Shown: piece by piece, positions 6,890 to 14,766 of the stretch | Layout of the letters: each line of letters begins with the position of its first letter | How positions within the stretch are numbered: position 1 is the first letter of the stretch | Source of the DNA: Nanoarchaeota archaeon SCGC AAA011-G17 | GTDB taxonomy: Archaea > Nanobdellota > Nanobdellia > SCGC-AAA011-G17 | Direction: 5' to 3' | Length of the DNA stretch: 48,865 nt | NCBI GenBank assembly: GCA_000402515.1 | Contig: AQRL01000033.1 | Coordinates: 1 to 48,865 of the forward strand | Made by a program: the position numbers and the translations under genes | Notes under the pieces: model-generated | Told to the model about the DNA's origin: nothing | What the model saw: the letters and a program-made list of their open reading frames with translations, nothing else | Databases searched by the model: none

Positions 6890-7315
6890 ATGGTAACTGT
6901 ATATGATGTTAATCCTAACAGCCTCATTAACAAGGCTGCTGAAGAACTAAAAAAAATAGATAGCATAAAGGCACCAGCATGGGTTAGTTTTGCTAAGACT
7001 GGTGTACAGAAAGAAAGACCCAGTACTGAAAAGGATTTCTGGTATAAAAGGTGCGCTTCTGTATTAAGAAAAATTTACATTTACGGGCCAATTGGGGTCA
7101 GCAAATTAAGAGTTAAGTATGGTGGCAGAAAAAATAGGGGAACAAAACCAGATGCATTTAGAAAAGCTGGCGGAAATATAATAAGAAAAGTCCTACAGCA
7201 ATTAGAAAAGAATGAATTAATAAGACAGGCAGAAGTAGGGGTGCATAAAGGAAGAGTAATAACACCCAAGGGAAAGAAATTTTTGGATAGTACTGCTAAG
7301 AGTTTGAAAAAATGA
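6890..7315 (+). CDS. rps19e: Ribosomal protein S19e
   Basis: 141 residues, usual length. YDVNPNSLINKAAEELK, PAWVSFAKTGVQKERP, FWYKRCASVLRKIYIYGPIGVSKLRVKYGG and a C-terminal ITPKGKKFLD are family hallmarks. It is a small-subunit protein of archaea and eukaryotes needed for 40S/30S head maturation. First gene of a cluster with L39e (ATGA overlap) and L31e. In many archaea this cluster also holds aIF6; here aIF6 lies in the main ribosomal operon instead. Confidence 0.95.
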   Translation: MVTVYDVNPNSLINKAAEELKKIDSIKAPAWVSFAKTGVQKERPSTEKDFWYKRCASVLRKIYIYGPIGVSKLRVKYGGRKNRGTKPDAFRKAGGNIIRKVLQQLEKNELIRQAEVGVHKGRVITPKGKKFLDSTAKSLKK

Positions 7316-7485
7316 CAAGAAACATTGGTAGCGGAAAAAAAACCAGGTTGATCAAAAAAAACAAGCAGACTAGATGGGCTCCTTTCTGGACAGTACCTAA
7401 AAAATATGGCAAAGGAAAAAAGGTTCATCCCGGAAGACATACAACTGTAAAAAGAAATTGGAGAAAAACCAAAACAAAGGCATGA
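7312..7485 (+). CDS. rpl39e: Ribosomal protein L39e
   Basis: 57 residues, very basic, with no acidic residue. The archaeal/eukaryotic L39e pattern is visible: SGKKTRLIKKNKQTRWAPFWT, then VHPGRHTTVKRNWRKTKTK. L39e lines the peptide exit tunnel of the large subunit. The start overlaps the S19e stop (ATGA), and L31e starts 4 nt after its stop. It is slightly longer than the common 50-51 residues because of an insertion around KKYGKGKK. Confidence 0.9.
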   Translation: MTRNIGSGKKTRLIKKNKQTRWAPFWTVPKKYGKGKKVHPGRHTTVKRNWRKTKTKA

Positions 7486-7489
7486 TAAA

Positions 7490-7963
7490 ATGGCTGAAAA
7501 AATATTTACTATCCCTTTAAGAAAAGAATGGCTGAAGGTCCCTAAATACAGAAGGGCAAAAAAGGCAATAAGTGCTTTAAATATTTATTTGAAGAAACAT
7601 CTGAAGAAAGAAGTAAGGATTGGAAAATATCTGAATTCTAAGGTTTGGGCAAGAGGAAATGAGAATCCCCCTGGAAAGATTAAAGTAAGAATTGAAGAGG
7701 ACAAGGATAATTTAACTGCTGAATTGATTAATGCCCCAAGAGAAGTCAAGAAAGAAAAGAAGAAGGGAAGATTAGAGCAGCTAAAAGAAAAGGTTGTCGG
7801 GGAGAGCAAGGAGAAAAAAGAGCAGAAGGAATTGAGCAAAGAGCTGGGAAAGGAATTACAAAGAGAAGAAGAAATGAAGAGGCATGAAGCTCCCAAGAAA
7901 GAGGATAAAGAAACTATGGGAAGAGAGAGATTAGTTGCAAGAAAAGAAGATATCAAGAAATAA
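7490..7963 (+). CDS. rpl31e: Ribosomal protein L31e with long charged tail
   Basis: Residues 1 to about 85 are L31e: IFTIPLRKEWLKVPKYRRAK, ALNIYLKKHLKKEVRIGKYLN, then VWARGNENPPGKIKVRI. The usual length is about 85-95 residues. Here a further 70 residues of nearly pure Lys/Glu helix (KKEKKKGRLEQLKEK...) follow, perhaps a coiled coil reaching off the ribosome surface near the tunnel exit. Similar charged tails occur on L32e and S3 in this genome. Confidence 0.9.
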   Translation: MAEKIFTIPLRKEWLKVPKYRRAKKAISALNIYLKKHLKKEVRIGKYLNSKVWARGNENPPGKIKVRIEEDKDNLTAELINAPREVKKEKKKGRLEQLKEKVVGESKEKKEQKELSKELGKELQREEEMKRHEAPKKEDKETMGRERLVARKEDIKK

Positions 7964-8019
7964 TTCTAAATATGAAAGGTTTATTAAGGAAAAATTAATG
8001 GTATTATATTAAAGGATAT

Positions 8020-8025
8020 GGAGGA
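8020..8025 (+). promoter_or_regulatory. Ribosome-binding site of cbf5
   Basis: GGAGGA lies 4 nt before ATG 8030 and inside the codons that would follow the earlier ATG at 8018. This favours 8030 as the translation start. Confidence 0.55.
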
Positions 8026-8029
8026 ACAT

Positions 8030-9044
8030 ATGGGAAATTTACCCTTTGAAGAGATAAAAAGAAAAATACTTGTAAAAAAGGAAGGCACTACAGATGAAAA
8101 GTATGGATTAAGTCCTGGAAAGAGAGATATTAAAACTCTAATTAATTATGGTGTTGTTGTAATAAACAAACCTGCTGGTCCCACTTCTCATCAAGTAAGC
8201 GCTTATGTAAAAAATATTTTTGGGATAAAACAAGCTGGCCACGGCGGGACTCTAGAGTAAAAATCAGAGAAATCCCAATGTAACTGGTGTTTTGCCTGTT
8301 GCTTTAGGCAGGGCTACAAGGATAGTACAGGGATTATTGAAAGCTGGAAAGGAGTATGTTTGTTTAATGCATATTCACAAGGATGTCAGCGAACAAAGAA
8401 TCAGAGAAGTATTTAATGAGTTCATCGGGAAAATAAAACAAATACCCCCTGTAAGAAGCGCTGTAAAAAGGCAGGAAAGAGAGAGAAATATTTACTATAT
8501 TGAAATATTGGAGATTGATGAAAAAGATGTTCTTTTTAAGATTGGGTGCGAGGCAGGAACATATATCAGAAAAATTTGTGATGACGCGGGAAGAAGATTA
8601 GGAACAGGGGCGCATATGGCTGAATTAATAAGAACAAAGGCAGGACCATTTAGCGAGGACAATTGGTGTTCACTGCATGATTTAAAGGATGCTTATGAAT
8701 TTTATAAAGAGGGAGATGAAGAAGAACTAAAAAAAATAATATTACCAATAGAAAGAGCTGTTGAGCATTTGGGAAAAGTATGGATTTTTGATAATGCAGT
8801 TGATACTGTCTGTCATGGGGCTGATTTGAGCTTGCCAGGAATTTCAAAATTAGAGTCTGATATAAAACAAGGAGAGCTAATAGCTGTTATGACTCTTAAA
8901 GATGAATTAGTTTGTATGGGAGAGGCTTTAAAGAACAGTGAAGAAATGATGGATGAGGAAAAAGGGAAAGCTGTAAAAACAAAAAAAGTGTTTATGGAAA
9001 GAAGTATTTATCCAAAATTTGTTGTGAAGAAAAATGAGTCATAG
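8030..9044 (+). CDS. cbf5: tRNA/rRNA pseudouridine synthase Cbf5, interrupted by a 16-nt intron
   Basis: Catalytic subunit of H/ACA guide ribonucleoproteins (also acting on tRNA U55), of the TruB family. Exon 1 (8030-8255) carries GVVVINKPAGPTSHQVSAYVK and ends in the catalytic motif GHGGTL. Exon 2 (8272-9044) continues PNVTGVLPVALGRATRIVQ, then the middle of the catalytic domain (YIRKICDDAGRRLGTGAHMAELIR) and a C-terminal PUA domain. Read straight through, the frame stops at 8260. Removing 8256-8271 restores TL-D-PNVTG with the catalytic Asp, and 332 residues, the normal length. The removed segment forms a bulge-helix-bulge motif, as known for cbf5 introns of Crenarchaeota. Start 8030 is preferred for its ribosome-binding site; 8018 is the alternative. 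The gene overlaps the next by 11 bases. Confidence 0.93.
8256..8271 (+). other. cbf5 intron, 16 nt, bulge-helix-bulge type
   Basis: The junction reads GGGA-CTCT-AGA-GTAAAAATC-AGAG-AAA-TCCC (8246-8276). The outer helix is GGGA/TCCC, the central helix CTCT/AGAG (4 bp), and the two 3-nt bulges are AGA and AAA. Symmetric cleavage AG|A and AA|A excises AGTAAAAATCAGAGAA and joins CTAG to ATCCC, giving Leu-Asp-Pro in frame. The intron-side helix is at most one base pair, so the 5' bulge merges into a small loop. Insertion lies within the codon of the catalytic Asp. Confidence 0.9.
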
Positions 9045-9399
9045 ACAATTAGCAGACATAGCAATTGAAAAACTTAAAGAACTTTCTGGAGTAACCAAGA
9101 TTATACTATATGGATCTGTAGCACGTGAAACATCTTCAGAAAAAAGTGATATTGATATTGCAATTATTCTAGATGATTCAATGAGGTTCTATCCGTTAGA
9201 TATGGAGGGTTATCCTGAGGGTTATCAAAATGAGATTAAAACATTAACGAATCATCTTGAAGATAGATATAATGTAAGATTTCATATTCCTCTATATTAT
9301 GAATCTGAGTTGGAAGAAGGAATTAAATTAGGAAGAGATATTCTTAATAAGGTAGGGATAGTAAAATTTGATGTTTTAGATTCTTTAGAATATGTGTAA
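9034..9399 (+). CDS. Minimal nucleotidyltransferase (MNT-like)
   Basis: 121 residues. The core motif reads IILYGSVARETSSEKSDIDIAIIL: GS.AR followed by D.D at the metal site, as in small NTases of the polymerase-beta fold. The third acidic residue would be in the following strand (VRFHIPLYYE). No HEPN partner is adjacent. The start overlaps the end of cbf5 by 11 bases, so it may be co-transcribed. The substrate is unknown; such proteins often AMPylate a partner or act as antitoxins, but that is not shown here. Confidence 0.8.
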   Translation: MSHRQLADIAIEKLKELSGVTKIILYGSVARETSSEKSDIDIAIILDDSMRFYPLDMEGYPEGYQNEIKTLTNHLEDRYNVRFHIPLYYESELEEGIKLGRDILNKVGIVKFDVLDSLEYV

Positions 9400-9404
9400 T
9401 AAAA

Positions 9405-9413
9405 AGAATTTAT
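9405..9413 (+). promoter_or_regulatory. TATA box of radical SAM/TRAM gene
   Basis: ATTTATAAA lies about 26 nt upstream of ATG 9439, giving a leaderless start. Confidence 0.5.
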
Positions 9414-9438
9414 AAACTGCCTTTTTTATACTATTACT

Positions 9439-10398
9439 ATGTTAGTCAAAATTAACAGAAATAGCGGAATTCCCTTAATAGGGGCAATACAGTTTGGGAT
9501 AATTGACCGAGGAACTAATTTATTACAAATAAGACCAACAACTGTCTGCAATCTAAAATGCTCTTTTTGTTCTACAAGAGCAGGAGATCATGAGACTGAT
9601 TTTGAGATTGAAGTTGATTATTTACTAGACTGGATAAAAGAAGCTGCAAGAATTAAGGGAGATAATCTGATTGCATTTATTGAGAGTGTTGGAGAAACCT
9701 TAGCTTATCCTAAAATTATTGATTTGATAATAGGAATTAAAAAAATCAAAGAGTTCAAAGAAATCATATTGATGACTAATGGGATTTTATTAACAAAAGA
9801 GAAGATAAGAGAATTAAAAAAAGCAGGAGTAGGTAAAATAAATCTTTCAATTCACAGTTTAGATTTTAAAAGAAGCAAGGAATTAGCGGGATGTGAATAT
9901 AATATTCTGCATATAATTGAAATGGCTGAGTATATTAAAGAGCAAGGCATTGAATTGATTCTAACGCCTGTTTATATCCCTAATAATGAAAAAGATATTG
10001 AAGAGTTAATAATGTTAAGCAAGAAACTGGGCTGCAAGATAGGAATACAAAAATATGAAATACACAGGACTGGAAGAAAGCTGAAAAATGTAAAGGAAAT
10101 GACTTATTATACCTTTTATAAGAAATTAAAAGAATGGGAGAAAAAGTTTGACATTAAACTACTGCTAAACAGAAGGGATTTTGATATTGAAAAGAGGGCA
10201 AGAATAGAGACATTATTCCAGAAGGGGGATAAAATAAGGGTTGAAGTAAAGGAAAAGGGGTGGTGGAAGGGCCAGTTTTTGGGGATTAAGAACAATAGGC
10301 TGATAACTGTTATTGGCGAGAATTTGGGGCTTAATAGTCTTATAACAGCTAAGATCATTGATAATAAGGATGGAATATATATAGCCAAAAAGTTATAA
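9439..10398 (+). CDS. Radical SAM protein with C-terminal TRAM-like domain
   Basis: 319 residues. The cluster motif TTVCNLKCSFC has Cys 37, 41 and 44 (CX3CX2C) to hold a 4Fe-4S cluster. SAM-binding features follow: ESVGETLAYPKI (GE-type motif) and ILMTNGILL. The last 60 residues (GDKIRVEVKEKGWWKGQFLGI...ITAKIID) look like a TRAM/OB beta-barrel that binds RNA. This matches an archaeal group of uncharacterised radical SAM proteins (COG2100 type). RNA modification is a reasonable guess from the TRAM domain; the actual substrate is unknown. Confidence 0.8.
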   Translation: MLVKINRNSGIPLIGAIQFGIIDRGTNLLQIRPTTVCNLKCSFCSTRAGDHETDFEIEVDYLLDWIKEAARIKGDNLIAFIESVGETLAYPKIIDLIIGIKKIKEFKEIILMTNGILLTKEKIRELKKAGVGKINLSIHSLDFKRSKELAGCEYNILHIIEMAEYIKEQGIELILTPVYIPNNEKDIEELIMLSKKLGCKIGIQKYEIHRTGRKLKNVKEMTYYTFYKKLKEWEKKFDIKLLLNRRDFDIEKRARIETLFQKGDKIRVEVKEKGWWKGQFLGIKNNRLITVIGENLGLNSLITAKIIDNKDGIYIAKKL

Positions 10399-10467
10399 TT
10401 CAATAGTGATTATAAAACTTTATATAAAACACCTTTTTATTAATTATATCAAAAGGAGGTGTTAATA

Positions 10468-10830
10468 GTGGCATCAAGAAAAGTTCAAGTTACCCCAAGA
10501 GTCAATAAAGGAGACTTAATTGGCGGATGGTCATTTTTAGTAGGTTTAGTTCTAGCTGTAATTTTAGGCGCTATGGGAAGTGTTGACGGCTTTGTAAGCA
10601 CAATACTAATAATCCTAGGATTAATTGTCGGTTTCTTAAATGTTTCAGACAAAGAAACAAACCAATTTTTACTTGCTGGACTTACTTTAGTTATCGTAGC
10701 AAGTTTTGGAGCAGGGGCATTACAGGGATTAACTGCTGTAGCTGACATATTACACGCAGTATTAATACTATTTGTACCTGCAACAATAATCGTAGCATTA
10801 AAATCTGTATTCCAGATAGCTAGAAGATAA
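10468..10830 (+). CDS. Four-span membrane protein, unknown function
   Basis: 120 residues from GTG 10468. A strong ribosome-binding site AAAGGAGGTG (10452-10461) stands 6 nt upstream and overrules the earlier GTG at 10459. After a basic N-terminus (SRKVQVTPRVNK) come about four hydrophobic segments: WSFLVGLVLAVILGAMG, FVSTILIILGLIVGFL, FLLAGLTLVIVASFGAGAL and ILHAVLILFVPATIIVAL. TATA-like CTTTATATAAAA lies near 10418-10430. The strong site and dense hydrophobicity suggest an abundant small membrane protein, but no family is recognised. Confidence 0.7.
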   Translation: MASRKVQVTPRVNKGDLIGGWSFLVGLVLAVILGAMGSVDGFVSTILIILGLIVGFLNVSDKETNQFLLAGLTLVIVASFGAGALQGLTAVADILHAVLILFVPATIIVALKSVFQIARR

Positions 10831-10832
10831 GC

Positions 10833-10851
10833 TTTTTTTTCTTTTTTTTTT
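10833..10851. terminator. Poly-T terminator between convergent genes
   Basis: Runs of eight and ten T interrupted by a single C sit directly after the stop of the rightward gene at 10830. U-rich tracts without a hairpin are typical archaeal terminators. Confidence 0.6.
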
Positions 10852-10859
10852 AGTTTTAA

Positions 10860-11474
10860 TTAGAGAGAATTCTTTCTGTAAATAATTGCTATATCCTCAT
10901 CTGTTCCCCTTGCTTTTCTAGCCCTATCAAATATTTCTTTTTTTATTTCTAAAGATGGGGCTGGTTCTGACCCAAACTGACTGTGAACATAAACTGATTG
11001 TTTAGAATATCCAATTAGTGGGACAAAATGCCCCTGATATCCCTTTTCTGATTTATTATTAATTATATTCCAATCTAATAGAACAACAGGTATGCTATCT
11101 TTGGTTAAGCAAGATAAAACTTCATTAAGAGGTATGCTTTTTTCTTTTAGTTTGACACCTGCTATTTTTGCTTCTTCAACAAGTTTTTTTGACTCCTCAT
11201 CTTCAATTCCCCCATATCTTTTATAGAAGTCTAATTTTTTGTGGCTTTCATCAGAATAAAGGCTTTTTGAAAAAAAAGAGACTGGAAACCCTAACTTTGC
11301 AGCAGCTATTGCTAATCTTATGGTTGATACTGCTTTTCCTTCACGCATTTCTACTATTTTTTCAAGTGCTTCTATCCCATAATCTTTTTCCAAATAGTGT
11401 AAAACCATTCTTAGAACATTTGGTCCGCAGTTTAATTTTGTAGTCTGCTTATGATATGGAACATGTAATTTCAT
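10860..11474 (-). CDS. C39-like cysteine peptidase family protein
   Basis: 204 residues. KQTTKLNCGPNVLRMVL has the oxyanion Gln10 and nucleophile Cys16 of the papain-like C39 fold. GHFVPLIGY supplies His149. In this family the third residue usually follows VYVH as D or N; here it is VYVHSQFG with Ser165, so the triad is altered. There is no signal peptide and no ABC transporter fusion, so it acts in the cytoplasm if active. It may process a leader peptide or be a non-catalytic relative. It converges on the membrane protein gene across a poly-T tract. Confidence 0.75.
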   Translation of the reverse strand: MKLHVPYHKQTTKLNCGPNVLRMVLHYLEKDYGIEALEKIVEMREGKAVSTIRLAIAAAKLGFPVSFFSKSLYSDESHKKLDFYKRYGGIEDEESKKLVEEAKIAGVKLKEKSIPLNEVLSCLTKDSIPVVLLDWNIINNKSEKGYQGHFVPLIGYSKQSVYVHSQFGSEPAPSLEIKKEIFDRARKARGTDEDIAIIYRKNSL

Positions 11475-11534
11475 AAGTATAACATAAAGCAGAGGTTAAA
11501 ATAAGTTTCTAAATATAATCAGAATTGTTTTTCA

Positions 11535-11897
11535 CTATTTACTATAATTCGTATCTGATATCAATATTTGGTCTTTGGCTCTACCTCCAGGAAGACCAGT
11601 AGCTATCAAATTAGAATCATTATATTCATACACGTGTTGAATTTTTTCTCTTGGTATGTGTACTGGAGATTTACTATTTGGGGATGTTGTTATACCTATC
11701 CCTATGCTAGGAGGAACACCTGAACCCCCTTCTTTACATAAAACCATTTCTAACTTATTATTCCAATTCCCAAGAACTACTTCATCATCTTTTACTGATG
11801 CTAATGTTCCTGCATAATGAGCATTTATACATTCAAATATACGTGATGGTTCAGTACTCTCAATAACTACTTTTTTTCCAACAAGACCTTCTAACAT
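11535..11897 (-). CDS. Hypothetical small soluble protein
   Basis: 120 residues that I do not recognise. The N-terminal half (LEGLVGKKVVIES... HYAGTLASVKDDEVVLGNW) looks like a small beta-barrel of the Sm/SH3 type (G.VV.I, then a G-containing strand and a D.EVVL strand). This is followed by a loop rich in Gly, Pro and Ser (GGSGVPPSIGIGITTSP), then IPREKIQHVYEY, which resembles the closing strand. It stands alone with its own AT-rich promoter region. An Sm-like RNA-binding role is possible but unproven. Confidence 0.6.
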   Translation of the reverse strand: MLEGLVGKKVVIESTEPSRIFECINAHYAGTLASVKDDEVVLGNWNNKLEMVLCKEGGSGVPPSIGIGITTSPNSKSPVHIPREKIQHVYEYNDSNLIATGLPGGRAKDQILISDTNYSK

Positions 11898-11941
11898 AAA
11901 ATTTAGGTAAGGTGCATATTTTTAAAGATTTATTTCTTTCT

Positions 11942-12466
11942 TTATATATAATCAGAAATCTTATGTTTCAGTTCTAGATGTATTAGCCAGATAAATAAAA
12001 GGATTGCATCTATGCCGGGGAGCAAGGTTCCTTCCAGATTATTTTTTATCAAATTTAACCCAATCTCGTAATAAGAGAAGGGATAAAACGGCTTAATTGA
12101 GCCTGCCAAAACTGCATCTAAAATTAAGTGTATAAAGATACCAAAAGCAATCATGTAAAAAACCCAATTTAATTTTAATTTGTCTTTGTATAGCCTTACT
12201 TTAATCCCTTTTGTAAAAAAGCCTAGGATTAAAAATATTAAGGGGAAAAATAAGGTATGAGTAAATGTTCTGTGAATATCTGACAGTGAAATGCTCATAA
12301 AACCATTCAATAGCCAGTAAACAACAACATCAATATCCGGCAATAATCCTGCTAACCCTGCTATTAAAACATAGTGCAGATGTATTTTCTTTGCTTTGTG
12401 CAGATAGTTTCTGTATAAATCTACCAGAACTAATGGGAATAATACATGAGTAACTGCATGAGGCAT
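11942..12466 (-). CDS. YdjM/DUF457-like membrane-bound metal-dependent hydrolase
   Basis: 174 residues with about four membrane helices. The metal-ligand pattern is visible: HAVTH near the N-terminus, LLPDIDVVVYW, HRTFTHTLFFPLIF, and HLILDAVL with GSIKPFYPFS. These are the His/Asp clusters of the YdjM/DUF457 family. The substrate is unknown; family members have been linked to phospholipid or cell-envelope hydrolysis. It is divergent from LysRS with a short shared spacer. Confidence 0.75.
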   Translation of the reverse strand: MPHAVTHVLFPLVLVDLYRNYLHKAKKIHLHYVLIAGLAGLLPDIDVVVYWLLNGFMSISLSDIHRTFTHTLFFPLIFLILGFFTKGIKVRLYKDKLKLNWVFYMIAFGIFIHLILDAVLAGSIKPFYPFSYYEIGLNLIKNNLEGTLLPGIDAILLFIWLIHLELKHKISDYI

Positions 12467-12507
12467 ATCATAAATAATTGTAGTTTGTTTAATAATGTTT
12501 TGGAAAA

Positions 12508-12516
12508 TTATATAAA
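12508..12516 (+). promoter_or_regulatory. TATA box of lysS
   Basis: TTATATAAA sits about 27 nt before ATG 12539, so the message is leaderless. Confidence 0.6.
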
Positions 12517-12538
12517 GTTAGTTTCAATTACAAAGTAG

Positions 12539-14083
12539 ATGGAAGAAAGCAATTATCACTGGGCTGATCTGGCTGCTGAGAAAGTAATTGAAGAATTTAA
12601 GGGAAATAAACTATTTGTTTGTGCTGCTGGAATAACTCCTTCTGGGACAGTTCATATTGGAAATTTCAGAGAGGTAATTACTGTTTATTTAGTAAGCAAG
12701 GCACTAATGGATAAAGGCAAGAAGGTCAGATTTATTTATTCCTGGGATGATTATGACAGATTAAGAAAGATTCCAAAGAATTTGCCAAAACAGGAATTGT
12801 TAAAAAAATATCTTGGAAAACCAACTGTTGATACTCCTGACCCATATGGCTGCCATAAGAATTATGCAGAGCATTTAGAAAAGGAATTTGAAAAAGAATT
12901 GCCTAAAGTAGATATTCATCCGGAATTTCTTTACCAGAGCAAGAAATACAGAAAATGCGAGTATGCTGACCAAATAAAATATGTCTTAAGCAAAAGAGAT
13001 GAGGTAAAAGTTATACTTGATAAGTACAGAGAGGAAAAATTAGAAGATGATTGGTTCCCATTAAACGTTTTCTGTGAGAAATGCGGAACTGATGAGACAA
13101 AAGTAACGGACTATGATGGTGAATATACAATAAAGTACAAATGCAAATGCGGCTATGAAAATTCTATTGACTTCAGAAAGAAAGGGATTGTAAAACTGCC
13201 ATGGCGTTTAGATTGGGGGATGAGATGGGAGTATGAGGGTGTTAATTTTGAGCCTGGAGGAAAAGAGCACAGCACTCCTGGTGGAAGCAGAGATACTGCA
13301 AAAGAGATTTTTGAAAAACTTTATCCTGAAAAAAAAGTTCCTATTTATATGATGTATGACTATATTATTGTTAAAGGCATTGGCGGAAAGATGAGCAGTT
13401 CTTTGGGGAATGTTATAAACCTTAAGGATGCTCTTGAGATTTATGAGCCTAGTGTTCTAAGATGGATATTTACAAGCACGAGACCAAACACTGAATTTGC
13501 CATAAGCTTTGATATGGATGTTTTGAAGATTTATGAGGATTTTGACAAATGCGAGAGAATTTATTTTGACAAAGAAGAGATTAAGAATGAAAAAGAAAGA
13601 GATAAGCAAAAGAGGATTTATGAGCTGTCCTGCATTAAGGTTCCTAAGAAAATACCTAAGCAGCACACATTCAGGCATTTGACTACATTATTACAGATTT
13701 ATGAAATGGATGTTGATAAAACTGTTAAGAAATTCAAGATAAAAAATAAAGAAAGGGTTATTTGTGCAAAGAATTGGATAGAGAAATATGCACCTGAGGA
13801 ACTGAAATTCAAGGTTGTTGGCAAGGTCAAGGCTAAAATAACTAAAGAGTATAAAGAGGCTTTATTAGAATTAGCAAATAGATTAGAGAAAAAGAATTAT
13901 AATGAGCAGGAATTATTTAATGAGTTCTATGAAATCTGCAACAAGTTTAATTTAAAGAACACTGAATTTTTCAAGGCTGCTTATAATGTTTTAATAAATA
14001 AAGATAAGGGACCAAGACTGGCTGGGTTTATTCTGGCAATTGGAAAGAACAGGGTTATAAAATTGTTAAAGCAGTTAAAATGA
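12539..14083 (+). CDS. lysS: Lysyl-tRNA synthetase, class I
   Basis: 514 residues, full length. The HIGH motif is TVHIGN (about 38-42) within GITPSGTVHIGNFREV, and KMSKS is GGKMSSSLGN near 284. A zinc site is formed by CEKCG and CKCG near residues 180-205. This archaeal class I enzyme is unrelated to the class II LysRS of most bacteria. Its C-terminal helical bundle recognises the anticodon. A tiny membrane gene overlaps its stop (ATGA). Confidence 0.95.
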   Translation: MEESNYHWADLAAEKVIEEFKGNKLFVCAAGITPSGTVHIGNFREVITVYLVSKALMDKGKKVRFIYSWDDYDRLRKIPKNLPKQELLKKYLGKPTVDTPDPYGCHKNYAEHLEKEFEKELPKVDIHPEFLYQSKKYRKCEYADQIKYVLSKRDEVKVILDKYREEKLEDDWFPLNVFCEKCGTDETKVTDYDGEYTIKYKCKCGYENSIDFRKKGIVKLPWRLDWGMRWEYEGVNFEPGGKEHSTPGGSRDTAKEIFEKLYPEKKVPIYMMYDYIIVKGIGGKMSSSLGNVINLKDALEIYEPSVLRWIFTSTRPNTEFAISFDMDVLKIYEDFDKCERIYFDKEEIKNEKERDKQKRIYELSCIKVPKKIPKQHTFRHLTTLLQIYEMDVDKTVKKFKIKNKERVICAKNWIEKYAPEELKFKVVGKVKAKITKEYKEALLELANRLEKKNYNEQELFNEFYEICNKFNLKNTEFFKAAYNVLINKDKGPRLAGFILAIGKNRVIKLLKQLK

Positions 14084-14181
14084 ATCAATCATTAATATTT
14101 ATAATAAGCCTGATTTGTTTGGGGGTAGTTTGGTATGTTTTATTTGGCTGGAAACAATTTAAAGAGGTTTATGAGAAATGA
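14080..14181 (+). CDS. Tiny single-span membrane protein (33 aa)
   Basis: The sequence MNQSLIFIISLICLGVVWYV leads into a short polar tail ending KEVYEK. The ATG overlaps the LysRS stop (ATGA), the same coupling seen for clear genes here, which is the main support. One membrane helix. Function unknown; it could also be a chance frame. Confidence 0.4.
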   Translation: MNQSLIFIISLICLGVVWYVLFGWKQFKEVYEK

Positions 14182-14226
14182 GCAAATTATTTAAATAACA
14201 GAAAGGCTTATAAGTGTAATAAATAT

Positions 14227-14238
14227 TGTACAGATGTA
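14227..14238. promoter_or_regulatory. Palindrome GTACAGATGTAC upstream of NTase/HEPN pair
   Basis: GTACA-GA-TGTAC lies 7 nt before the ATG at 14245 and downstream of a TATA-like CTTATAAG near 14207-14214. It therefore covers the start of the transcript. The N-terminal winged-helix domain of the encoded nucleotidyltransferase would be a natural binder (autoregulation), which is inferred. Confidence 0.45.
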
Positions 14239-14244
14239 CCAAAA

Positions 14245-14766
14245 ATGTTACATAAAAACAAAATAAAGATAATGGAGCTATTTTTTGAAGAGCCCTCCAA
14301 GAATTTTCAGATAAGGGAAATCAGCAGATTAAAAAACATGGCAGTTACTTCTGTTAAAAAATATCTAGAAGGACTACAGACAGAAGATTTAGTAAAAAAA
14401 GATAAAAAGACATTGTATCCAAGTTATATTGCAAATCAACAAAACAGATTATTTAATATTTATAAGCAACAATTGATTATTTTTAAGCTATATTCTTCCG
14501 GCTTGATAGACTATTTAGAAGATGAACTAAGTCCTAAATGTATAATCCTATTTGGAAGTGCTAGGAAGGGAGAATATTACAAAAAAAGCGATATAGATAT
14601 TTATATACAGACAAATGAAAAAAGCATAAATCTTAGGAAATTTGAGGGCATATTAAAACACAAGATAAATTTATTTTTTGAAGAAGACATTAATAAATTG
14701 AGCAAAGAACTATTTAACAATATAATAAACGGCATAAAATTATCCGGATATTTAACATTGAGATGA
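14245..14766 (+). CDS. Winged-helix + nucleotidyltransferase protein
   Basis: 173 residues. The N-terminal 60 residues form a winged helix (IMELFFEEPSKNFQIREISR, then TSVKKYLEGLQTEDLVKKD). From about residue 90 comes an MNT-type nucleotidyltransferase: CIILFGSARKGEYYKKSDIDIYI, with GS.A..G and D.D. The layout (HTH-NTase followed by a HEPN gene, ATGA overlap) is that of MNT/HEPN toxin-antitoxin-like pairs, where the NTase modifies and silences the HEPN partner. A palindrome at 14227-14238 may be its own operator. Confidence 0.8.
   Translation: MLHKNKIKIMELFFEEPSKNFQIREISRLKNMAVTSVKKYLEGLQTEDLVKKDKKTLYPSYIANQQNRLFNIYKQQLIIFKLYSSGLIDYLEDELSPKCIILFGSARKGEYYKKSDIDIYIQTNEKSINLRKFEGILKHKINLFFEEDINKLSKELFNNIINGIKLSGYLTLR

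Noticed and set aside
8018-8260. Separate short TruB-like gene plus a second truncated gene (pseudogene) instead of one spliced cbf5
   Set aside because: The 16 nt form a bulge-helix-bulge junction whose predicted cleavage restores the catalytic motif exactly, which random decay would not do.
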